Source: Candidatus Rifleibacteriota bacterium (GTDB taxonomy: Bacteria; Muiribacteriota; Ozemobacteria; Ozemobacterales; Ozemobacteraceae). From it: a stretch of 35,389 bases of DNA. A program made the translations under genes and the position numbers. The first letter of the stretch is position 1, and each line of letters begins with the position of its first letter. The stretch covers positions 1 to 35,389 of the forward strand of contig JAFPZP010000054.1 of NCBI GenBank assembly GCA_017417215.1, read 5' to 3'. Shown piece after piece: positions 27,032-33,893 of the stretch. The notes beneath the pieces were generated by a model. That model was not told where the DNA came from. It ran no database searches and saw nothing but the letters and a program-made list of their open reading frames with translations.

Positions 27032-27076
27032 AGAAGAGGGCGAAGAGCATAGAGCGTAAAGGTAGTATTGTCTAGA

Positions 27077-27124
27077 CCCCCTTTGGTAAAGGGGGATGTC
27101 ATTCGTAGAATGACTGGGGGATTT
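27077..27124. repeat. Double-hairpin intergenic repeat
   Basis: Two adjacent perfect hairpins: CCCCCTTT/AAAGGGGG (27077-27095, 3-base loop) and GTCATTC/GAATGAC (27098-27114, 3-base loop), followed by TGGGGGATTTTT. The G-rich ends can also pair with the C-run, giving alternative folds. The layout resembles REP- or MITE-like intergenic elements. A terminator role is possible because of the short T-run. Confidence 0.6.
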
Positions 27125-27184
27125 TTAAGAAGATTGCCAAGCATTACAAAGCTAAGTCCGAAGAGTTTTTATTATATAAAATTG

Positions 27185-27305
27185 ACGGACAGCAGCTTGT
27201 TCGACCTTATTCTCCTCCGCGGTCTCTGATAATAACTGCCTTCGAATAAGCCATGAGGGAACGAGCCTTGTGCGGAGAATAGAAGGTCTCGCGTCAGCTG
27301 TCCGT
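27185..27305. repeat. 121-bp palindromic element with 9-bp inverted ends
   Basis: The ends are ACGGACAGC (27185-27193) and GCTGTCCGT (27297-27305), exact inverted repeats. Inside them lie imperfect arms: GACCTTATTCTCC on the left and GGAGAATAGAAGGTC on the right. No reading frame of note is present. Its left 45 bases recur inside aroA at 28001-28046. The structure fits a small palindromic mobile repeat of the RPE, REP or MITE kind. Confidence 0.75.
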
Positions 27306-27367
27306 TTCTACTAACGAAGATCTGGTCCAAAAATGCGAGTAAGTCTTTTTAAAATCTTCTCCAAAAA

Positions 27368-27376
27368 TGCTATAAT
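27368..27376 (+). promoter_or_regulatory. Extended -10 promoter directly before aroA
   Basis: TGCTATAAT is a perfect extended -10, with a weak TTTAAA at 27348-27353 in the -35 position. Transcription would begin about 27383, at or next to the aroA ATG at 27384, so the mRNA could be leaderless. No ribosome-binding site is present. An 11-base direct repeat TCCAAAAATGC occurs at 27326-27336 and 27360-27370. Confidence 0.5.
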
Positions 27377-27383
27377 TATCTTT

Positions 27384-28655
27384 ATGAATAACAATGACGT
27401 AAAATCCCTAAGCTTTCCTGGTGATAAATCTATTGCTCATAGATTGGTTCTGCTTTCACTGTTGTTAAATAAAAAAATACAGATAGAAAACCTGCCTGAC
27501 AGCAAGGATGTTTGTACTTCATTAAATATAGTTAAAAAATTAGGGGTAGAAGTTGTTCGGTCAGATAAAGATAAGTCTGAGGTTACATTAATAGGCTTAA
27601 ACAAAAGAGTCTTTGAAGATGAAGTAACATTAGACTGCGGGAATTCAGGAACAACCGCACGATTGCTTTGTGGAATACTTTCTAATTTAAAAGGAAGATT
27701 TAAGCTTATAGGTGATGAATCTTTGTCGAAGCGGCCTATGGAAAGAGTTGTGCGACCTTTGGCTGATTTGATGGGTTTAAATATAAGAAGCACAGACGGG
27801 CATTTACCTATTTATATAGAAGCTAATGGGAAAACCAAAGCGACAGATTTTTTCAATCAAACGGGTTCTGCTCAGGTAAAATCTGCTGTTCTTTTTGCCA
27901 GTTTGGCAGCAGAAGGCAAGACAACTATCAGTGAAAAAGTTTTGAGCCGCGACCACACTGAACGTTTACTCTATTATTTGATGAAAACACAACAACAGTG
28001 CGGACAGCTTGCTTGTTCGACCTTATTCTCCTCCGCAGTCTCTGATGACAGGCTAAACTTCTCTATTCCAGGTGACATCAGCAGTGCTGCTTATTTCATT
28101 GTTGCTTCAGCTATTAGCGGAAAAAGAATAGAATGTAAAAATCTATTGTTGAATCCGACAAGAACAGGTTATTTAAGAGTTCTTAGACGTATGGGGGCTG
28201 AAATTGAAGAAGTGATTAAAAATGATTGCTGGGAACCTGTTGGCGATATCATTGTTAAAGGCGGCAATCTTAAAGCAACAGATATTAAAGCCGATGAAAT
28301 TCCTTCTCTTATTGATGAACTGCCAATTTTGGCTGTTGCTATGGCATTCGCTAAAGGTAAATCGCGAGTTTCAGGTGCATCAGAACTTAGAGTTAAAGAA
28401 AGTGACAGAATTTCTTGTTTGATTAGCCAGTTGAAAAAAGCTGGGGTAGATTGTTCTGAATATGAAGATGGTTTTGAGATTATCGGCGGAAATAAGATTG
28501 TATCGGCAGAGTTGGATTCGTTTAATGACCATCGTTTGGCTATGAGTTTTGCCATATTAGCAAAATGTGCCAAAGTAGATTTAAAGGTTAAGGGAAGAGA
28601 ATCTGTCGACATTTCCTTCCCCCAGTTCTACGATTATTTATCCTCACTTTGGTAA
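27384..28655 (+). CDS. aroA: 3-phosphoshikimate 1-carboxyvinyltransferase (EPSP synthase)
   Basis: A 423-residue enzyme that joins phosphoenolpyruvate to shikimate-3-phosphate in chorismate synthesis. Family motifs are intact: FPGDKSIAHR, GNSGTTARLL, SKRPMERV, GSAQVKSAVLFA, LSRDHTERLL, IPGDISSAAYF, IDELPILAVA, RVKESDRI and FNDHRLAMSFA. The ATG at 27384 gives a normal N-terminus; an upstream start at 27333 would add an unlikely leader. Residues 206-221 (CGQLACSTLFSSAVSD), between TERLL and the PGDISSA motif, are encoded by a copy of the palindromic element found upstream. That segment replaces or pads a normally conserved beta strand with roughly normal spacing. The gene stands alone between repeat-rich spacers. 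Confidence 0.95.
   Translation: MNNNDVKSLSFPGDKSIAHRLVLLSLLLNKKIQIENLPDSKDVCTSLNIVKKLGVEVVRSDKDKSEVTLIGLNKRVFEDEVTLDCGNSGTTARLLCGILSNLKGRFKLIGDESLSKRPMERVVRPLADLMGLNIRSTDGHLPIYIEANGKTKATDFFNQTGSAQVKSAVLFASLAAEGKTTISEKVLSRDHTERLLYYLMKTQQQCGQLACSTLFSSAVSDDRLNFSIPGDISSAAYFIVASAISGKRIECKNLLLNPTRTGYLRVLRRMGAEIEEVIKNDCWEPVGDIIVKGGNLKATDIKADEIPSLIDELPILAVAMAFAKGKSRVSGASELRVKESDRISCLISQLKKAGVDCSEYEDGFEIIGGNKIVSAELDSFNDHRLAMSFAILAKCAKVDLKVKGRESVDISFPQFYDYLSSLW
28001..28046 (+). repeat. Half copy of the palindromic element inside aroA
   Basis: These 46 bases match 27186-27230 with three differences: a one-base gap with an adjacent substitution near CGGACAGC, and one G/A change after TCCTCCGC. The reading frame stays open and encodes aroA residues 206-221. 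Only the left arm is present. Confidence 0.85.
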
Positions 28656-28718
28656 TTGCGAGAGGCTGTGCTATAAAACTCGAATTTTGCTGAAAAATCA
28701 GTATTTATTTTTTTACAG

Positions 28719-28791
28719 CTACAGCTTGTCATTAAGAGTATAGCTTTCATGGCTAAAGCCCATACGCTCTACTCTTAATGACAAGCTGTAG
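28719..28791. repeat. Palindromic repeat, copy A (perfect 22-bp arms)
   Basis: The arms 28719-28740 and 28770-28791 are exact inverted repeats, 22 bases each. The loop holds a further small hairpin, GGCT/AGCC (28751-28760). The core from TTGTCAT to ATGACAA is shared with copy B. There is no T-run, so it is not a simple terminator for aroA. Bases 28656-28718 hold nothing else I can identify. Confidence 0.9.
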
Positions 28792-28828
28792 ATGCAAACT
28801 CTCCACTCTTTGCTCTTTTGCTCTCCAC

Positions 28829-28887
28829 TTTGTCATAAACGTATAGCTTTCAGGGCTAAAGCCCATACGCTATACTTTTTATGACAA
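28829..28887. repeat. Palindromic repeat, copy B
   Basis: It has near-perfect arms (TTTGTCATAAA and TTTATGACAAA outside, GTATAGC and GCTATAC inside) around the loop TTTCAGGGCTAAAGCCCATAC. Loop and arms match copy A, with changes in the stem compensated on the other side in places. This suggests selection on the hairpin, or two independent insertions. Confidence 0.88.
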
Positions 28888-28912
28888 ATGTGTAGACTTC
28901 CCTTATCTCTAC

Positions 28913-28942
28913 GCTCTTGTGCTCTATGCTCTTGTGCTCTAA
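28913..28942. repeat. 15-bp direct repeat in low-complexity spacer
   Basis: GCTCTTGTGCTCTAT at 28913-28927 is repeated at 28928-28942 with one mismatch. Similar CTCT/GCTC-rich sequence occurs at 28797-28830 and, on the other strand, at 27031-27060 on the far side of aroA. Confidence 0.7.
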
Positions 28943-28961
28943 TCTCAATTCTCTAAAGAAT

Positions 28962-28990
28962 TTGACAAATAATTGCAAATATTTAATAAT
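28962..28990 (+). promoter_or_regulatory. Promoter for the SrfB-type operon
   Basis: TTGACA at 28962-28967 (consensus -35) is followed after 17 bases by AATAAT at 28985-28990. It lies 25 bases before the TTG start of the Sel1-repeat gene, with a G-rich ribosome-binding site (GGGGGTGAG at 29004-29012) in between. Confidence 0.6.
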
Positions 28991-29015
28991 TGAGGAATCA
29001 GTTGGGGGTGAGACA

Positions 29016-30140
29016 TTGAATATAGAGCGACTTGTTTGTCAGAACGCTTTACAATTGTTGGTTAACAAGAACGATCCGACATTGTTTAATAATCCAGAAA
29101 CTTTTGAGAAAAGCCTTCTAGAAGGCGGAGCCTCAAAGTCGAACGAATTAACTGTTATAAAACAGAGTCTGATTCATAGAATTCCTTGGGAAGTAAGAAA
29201 GCAGGCTAATAATTTAACTCTGTCATTCGTTAAAGAACTATCCAATAGCTTTGCTGGAAAAGCGAATATTACATTAGAAATGGCTGAATGGGCTGTTGAT
29301 GCTTGGATAACTGTGTTGAATTTGAAGAAAATACAAGAGAAGCCAACAGCAACTACAAACCAACCGCCAACACCAAACAATCAGATTAGTGTTCCAAATC
29401 AGCAAAAAAATCTTCCCCAGGCAGTCAAAAAAAATGATACAGATATGCCAACAACTGTTGCTTTTGAAAAGATAAAGGGCAGATTAGGAATTGTATTTGG
29501 TGAAGATGCGTTAGGCGATGTAAAAGTCTTTAACACATGGTATGACCAGACTTCATCAGAAGAAAGTTCTTCAATGTCTGTAACCCCTGTAAAATTGGAA
29601 ACAGCACCGGTTAAGCCTTTTAAAGCAGCTCCTAAACGCAAAAAAGACAAGTTTGATGCTGTTAAAAAAGCTCCTGCAACTGGAAATACAGTAAGTAATA
29701 AAGCATCTCCATCTGCTGCTGAACCTAACGGAAATGTGGCTAATTCCGGTTTTAATCAAGCAGAATATAAACCTGGAAAAATGGAACAGCAGGCTTATGA
29801 TTTATTGAAAAAAGGAAGCGCTTTTGCTAATCAGGCTTTGAAAATCCTCGCTCCTATAGCTGTCGGTGGTTCTGTTCTTGCCTGCAGAAAAATGGGTGAA
29901 GTTTATTATAAAGGCTATGGAGTTATGCAGAATTATCAGGCAGCTGAAGCCTGGTTAAAACTTTCTGCTGAGAAGGGGGATGCTGAATCTCTTTATTATT
30001 TAGGAACAATGTATCAGTTTGGTATGGGAGTGAAAAAAGATTTACCAACTGCAAAACAATTCTTTGAACGAGCTGTAAAGCTAGGTTATGCTAAGGCAGC
30101 AGATTCATTAAAGATCATGAATATGGGGTTTAATTTATGA
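29016..30140 (+). CDS. Sel1-repeat protein, first gene of the SrfB operon
   Basis: A 374-residue protein with no signal peptide. Residues about 1-110 are helical with no family I know. About 115-270 is a Pro/Lys/Asn/Thr-rich linker. About 280-370 holds two Sel1-like repeats (ACRKMGEVYYKGYGVMQNY...AEAWLKLSAEKGD and ESLYYLGTMYQFGMGVKKD...AKQFFERAVKLG). Sel1 repeats are TPR-like protein-binding solenoids. The TTG at 29016 is chosen because GGGGGTGAG lies at the right distance and the upstream frame is low-complexity DNA. An alternative TTG at 28917 would start inside that repeat. Its end overlaps the next gene by four bases (ATGA). Likely an adaptor of the SrfB-containing complex (inference). 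Confidence 0.82.
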   Translation: MNIERLVCQNALQLLVNKNDPTLFNNPETFEKSLLEGGASKSNELTVIKQSLIHRIPWEVRKQANNLTLSFVKELSNSFAGKANITLEMAEWAVDAWITVLNLKKIQEKPTATTNQPPTPNNQISVPNQQKNLPQAVKKNDTDMPTTVAFEKIKGRLGIVFGEDALGDVKVFNTWYDQTSSEESSSMSVTPVKLETAPVKPFKAAPKRKKDKFDAVKKAPATGNTVSNKASPSAAEPNGNVANSGFNQAEYKPGKMEQQAYDLLKKGSAFANQALKILAPIAVGGSVLACRKMGEVYYKGYGVMQNYQAAEAWLKLSAEKGDAESLYYLGTMYQFGMGVKKDLPTAKQFFERAVKLGYAKAADSLKIMNMGFNL

Positions 30141-30361
30141 GCTCAGAAAAAACTGTTGTTAACATGAGTTTATTAATATGGTGTGCCGTAGTAATTGCTG
30201 AGTTGATAGTAATAGCCTATTTGATTAATAGTGGTTTTGTTCTGCTGTTCATGGCTGTTCTTATATCTCCTATATTAGCTGCATTCAAGTGGCCTGCTCC
30301 CCAAAAGCAGCTTGTAAATGCTGAAGTTAAAGCAGAAGTAACTAACGAAAAGGCTGAGTAA
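30137..30361 (+). CDS. Small two-span membrane protein
   Basis: A 74-residue protein with two predicted membrane helices (about 11-30 and 33-48) and a charged C-terminal tail rich in Lys, Glu and Val. It overlaps the Sel1 gene by four bases (ATGA) and ends two bases before the srfB-like ATG, so it is clearly part of the operon. I recognise no family. It could be a membrane anchor for the cytoplasmic partners. Confidence 0.7.
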   Translation: MSSEKTVVNMSLLIWCAVVIAELIVIAYLINSGFVLLFMAVLISPILAAFKWPAPQKQLVNAEVKAEVTNEKAE

Positions 30362-30363
30362 CA

Positions 30364-33114
30364 ATGGAAAAAATAGAATTTCTATCATCTACCGGTTTGA
30401 CTTTTTATTCTCCTGAAGAAGGTTATAGATTTCAAGATGAATTATTGCTAAAAAACTGGAATTACAGAGTTTTGCAGGATTCTAACTCGGCTGTATCGTT
30501 GATTCTTGGCGATAAGCCTGTTTTAAATGCTGTTTCTGGTGACCATCTTCTTAAAGATATTGGTGGAATAACAATATCATTTGGAGATGTTTTAAGAGCG
30601 ATATTGGGGAAATGGATTCCTTTGCCTTTTAAGCTTAACTCAACTGACAAAAGCATTCCCACAAAGAGTGTGGACTGGGCAAGAATTATATTTACCAGAC
30701 CAGTTTTACAGCTAGATGACAATATATTTAAATATGCAATAGCTGTAGATACCAATGAAAACACTGATCCAAATGCCGTTGGCAATAAACAGGGAACAGG
30801 ATTGCTGGCAGAAGACATCGGTCATACTTTTGTAATAGATTCTGGTAATGTCTTCTTCTTTCAGACTCCAGCAATGCTTAATTGGATAAAAACCGCTTTT
30901 GTAGATATTCCTAGCAGTGCAGACGAAGCTATACCAGCTTATGCTATTTCTATGGCTTCTTTTATGACTTTGATTGATGGATTAAAGCTGGCTGAACTGG
31001 TTCCTGAAATGACAATCTTATGCCCTGAAGGCGAAGATATAAATGTTGACCTCATTCTTGATTTGGGCAACAGCAGAGCCTGCGGAGTTCTTGCAGAAGA
31101 AATACCTGGTAGTGATGTAAGACTTGATGAATGCTGTAAAATGGAAATAAGAAATTTAAAAGACCCAACTTTGACTTATACAGAGCCATTTTCAACCAGT
31201 TTCAAGTTTTACCCGCCTTTATTTGAAGGTGAAAACTATAAAGTTCCTTCTCTTTCAACAAGATTTGTTTGGCCAGGGGTTGTTAGAATAGGGCAGGAAG
31301 CTGCTGAAATGGAACAGTATGATATCGGTGATACCGGAATGTCGAGCCCCAAACGTTATTTGTGGGATTTAGACCAGAAACATTATCCCTGGTATTATAA
31401 TCTTCCTATAGATGGAATAGGGAAAAAGGTTGATAGCCCGGTTTTAGCCAATATTGATGATGACGGTTATTTCAGTGAAGATTCTGGCAGCCCTAGTTTT
31501 GAACACTGTTATCCGGCAAGCTCAATGATGACATTTGTAATGACTGAAATTCTATGTCATGTTTATGCCCAGATAAATTCATTCGCTTATAGAAAATCAA
31601 AGGGACACCGCCAAGCTGCTAGAAGACTAAGAAACATCGTTTTGACTATTCCCTGCGGAATGTCTACTGCAGAAAAAAATATTTATATAAAGCGTATTAA
31701 TAACGCTGTAGATATGTTTTTCTCGCTGACTCATAGAAGTGAAGCTCTTAAACCTAGAGTTCACATAGACCTTGATGAAGCTTCTGCTGTTCAGTTGACC
31801 TATTTGTATGGCGAAGTGGTCAACCATTTCATGAGCGATACCAGAGCAACAGTCGAATCTTTAGGCAAAAAAAGAATATCTGAATTAGGAATTGAAGAAC
31901 CTACTTTTAGAATCGCAAGTATTGATATTGGTGGTGGAACCTGCGATTTGATGATTGCTGAATATAAAAACGGAAGCAATCATGGTTCTATTTTGCAAAA
32001 GCAGCTTTTCTCTGAAGGATTCTCTATTGCTGGTGATGAAATAACCAAGAGAATTATAGAAAAAATCATTCTTAAGAAAATATTCACTTATGCTAGAGAA
32101 AAGAATCCTGATATAGATTGGGAAGATTTCAGAATCTTCTTCGGTGACGGTCATGGCGGAAAAGACAAGCGTTTCATTGATATGAAAGCTGAAATGTGTC
32201 GCCAAATATGGATTCCTATGTCATTAAGATATTTGGAATTCGTTGAAATGAATGTGGAAGACCCCAATATTGAACTGAATTTCGATCAGTTTTTCCCTGA
32301 CAGAATGCCAAGTTCTAACGTTCTGGATTTCTTTACAGAACAAATGAGAAGTGAATTTGGTGTGGAAATGACCTTAGCTGAAATACCTTGGAGAATATCA
32401 AGCATAATTACAAATTCAGTCATTTCTAATGTTATGGATAACGTTTTACGTATATTCTCTGAAGTCATTGCTCAGTTTAACTGCGATGTTCTGATTTTAG
32501 GCGGTAAACCTTCTTCTTTGCCAATAATCAGAGAAATTCTATTAAGATATATGCCTGTAAAACCTTCTGGAATTATTTGTCTTAAAGGTTTTTCTGTGGG
32601 AAGCTGGTATCCGTTCTCTCAAAAAGGTGGCGGTATTGCAGACCCCAAGACAACCTGTGTTATGGGAGCAACAGTATGGCTATATGCTGAAAAGCTAAAG
32701 AAGCTGGAATCTGTTTCCATTTCTTCAGATAATTCTATGATTAAACAAAGAGAGTGCTTTATTGGAACATTTATAAAAGATACTTTGATTATGGATAAAG
32801 AAATGTTTCCAACAGAAGCAAATGCTGCAAATCTGAATCTGACAAAATCTGCTGCACTTGGTGTAAGAAGGGTCGATTCCAATCTTTGTATGGTAAATCC
32901 TTTATGGGAAGTTCAAATAGACCAGAGCAAGCTTAAATCGGCTGGTCCTTATACTCTAATCCTGATTCAGGATAATAACGACAGAGAAATGGTTAAGGCT
33001 ACAGATTTCTTCGATGAAATGGGTCGTAAAGCTGACAAACACGCTGTTTCCATAAAACTTAAAACGATGGTAGCAGAACGTTATTGGATAGATACTGGCT
33101 GCTTTGAACTCTAA
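30364..33114 (+). CDS. srfB: SrfB-family actin/Hsp70-fold protein
   Basis: A 916-residue member of the SrfB family (virulence factor SrfB of the Salmonella srfABC locus), close to the usual length. Nucleotide-fold motifs: phosphate-1 VDLILDLGNSRACGVL (about 228-243), phosphate-2 ASIDIGGGTCDLMIAE (about 517-533) and an adenosine-type loop LILGGKPSSLPIIREI (about 709-724). Family segments as I recall them are also present: FVWPGVVRIGQEA, GMSSPKRYLWD, EGFSIAGDE, SWYPFSQKGGGIADPKTT and the C-terminal YWIDTGC. No signal peptide is seen, so it is cytoplasmic. The biochemical role of SrfB is not established. The fold predicts an ATP-dependent assembly or chaperone-like function. It is the core of this five-gene operon. 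Confidence 0.92.
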   Translation: MEKIEFLSSTGLTFYSPEEGYRFQDELLLKNWNYRVLQDSNSAVSLILGDKPVLNAVSGDHLLKDIGGITISFGDVLRAILGKWIPLPFKLNSTDKSIPTKSVDWARIIFTRPVLQLDDNIFKYAIAVDTNENTDPNAVGNKQGTGLLAEDIGHTFVIDSGNVFFFQTPAMLNWIKTAFVDIPSSADEAIPAYAISMASFMTLIDGLKLAELVPEMTILCPEGEDINVDLILDLGNSRACGVLAEEIPGSDVRLDECCKMEIRNLKDPTLTYTEPFSTSFKFYPPLFEGENYKVPSLSTRFVWPGVVRIGQEAAEMEQYDIGDTGMSSPKRYLWDLDQKHYPWYYNLPIDGIGKKVDSPVLANIDDDGYFSEDSGSPSFEHCYPASSMMTFVMTEILCHVYAQINSFAYRKSKGHRQAARRLRNIVLTIPCGMSTAEKNIYIKRINNAVDMFFSLTHRSEALKPRVHIDLDEASAVQLTYLYGEVVNHFMSDTRATVESLGKKRISELGIEEPTFRIASIDIGGGTCDLMIAEYKNGSNHGSILQKQLFSEGFSIAGDEITKRIIEKIILKKIFTYAREKNPDIDWEDFRIFFGDGHGGKDKRFIDMKAEMCRQIWIPMSLRYLEFVEMNVEDPNIELNFDQFFPDRMPSSNVLDFFTEQMRSEFGVEMTLAEIPWRISSIITNSVISNVMDNVLRIFSEVIAQFNCDVLILGGKPSSLPIIREILLRYMPVKPSGIICLKGFSVGSWYPFSQKGGGIADPKTTCVMGATVWLYAEKLKKLESVSISSDNSMIKQRECFIGTFIKDTLIMDKEMFPTEANAANLNLTKSAALGVRRVDSNLCMVNPLWEVQIDQSKLKSAGPYTLILIQDNNDREMVKATDFFDEMGRKADKHAVSIKLKTMVAERYWIDTGCFEL

Positions 33115-33131
33115 TTAGAAAGGGGTAAAAA

Positions 33132-33893
33132 ATGGAAGACGAATTATTGGCTTTCCCGCCAGAAAATAATGAAATTCCGCCTTTAACTGGTGAAGAATTG
33201 GTTATAGTTAGAAAGATGATTTCAGAATATAATCAAAAAAATTCATTTTTGCCCTCTGATAATGTTGAAGTAAAGCCCAATATAGAGGGAAATAATTTAT
33301 TTCAATCTCAAGAGCCTGTTCCAGTAAAACCAGCAGTAACAAATTTGTTCAGCGATGAACCTGTTATGCCTCCAAGTACTCCTGGGTTGTTGTTCTCTGA
33401 CGATAGTTCAACTGATAATGAATCTGAAGCCAGTTTTGATGAACTTTTAGACAGTTGTAAGGGGTATGATTCATCGGAATCCTATCTGTTAAACGATTTT
33501 AAAGAAATACTGTCGAAAACCCAGAAAAATGTTGAAAAAACACTAATTACAGCATTCTTGGGTGTGTTTCCTTGTAAAAGATTTATAAGACATGGAACTC
33601 CAGAACAGAAGTTATTTTTCTTGAAAGTAATAGGTGACAGATTCTTAGAAAACATTGCTGGTTTGAAGTTTACAGAAAGAAAAAAGCTTTTAAAACTTGT
33701 TGCCAAGTATTTGTCTGATGTTTCTGAAAATTATACTTTTATTCCGATGGAAGGTGAACCTTTTAAGCCAATGTTCCATGAAAGGGTAGAGGGGTCGTCA
33801 TCAAGCGGTTTAATAGTTAAAGAAATGCGTAGCTTTCTAATTGTTGACAGTGGGTCAAATCGTATTATCTATACAGGACTGGTTTTGTCATGA
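33132..33893 (+). CDS. Unknown operon protein with acidic Pro-rich N-terminus
   Basis: A 253-residue protein with no signal peptide or membrane span. Residues about 1-115 are acidic and Pro/Ser-rich, probably disordered, with a repeated short motif (NNLFQSQEP, TNLFSDEP, GLLFSDD). Residues about 118-200 are helical and charged (LLNDFKEILSKTQKNVEKTLITAFLGVFPCKRFIRHG). The end (about 205-253) looks like a small beta domain (SGLIVKEMRSFLIVDSGSNRIIYTGLVL). It has a strong ribosome-binding site (AGGGG, six bases before the ATG) and overlaps the next gene by ATGA. I recognise no family. The LF[SQ] motifs could be docking peptides for a partner in the complex. Confidence 0.75.
   Translation: MEDELLAFPPENNEIPPLTGEELVIVRKMISEYNQKNSFLPSDNVEVKPNIEGNNLFQSQEPVPVKPAVTNLFSDEPVMPPSTPGLLFSDDSSTDNESEASFDELLDSCKGYDSSESYLLNDFKEILSKTQKNVEKTLITAFLGVFPCKRFIRHGTPEQKLFFLKVIGDRFLENIAGLKFTERKKLLKLVAKYLSDVSENYTFIPMEGEPFKPMFHERVEGSSSSGLIVKEMRSFLIVDSGSNRIIYTGLVLS

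Noticed and set aside
28719..28887. Rho-independent terminators for aroA
   Set aside because: The stems are strong, but neither is followed by a T-run and both are AT-rich in the lower stem. The repeated core fits a dispersed element better.
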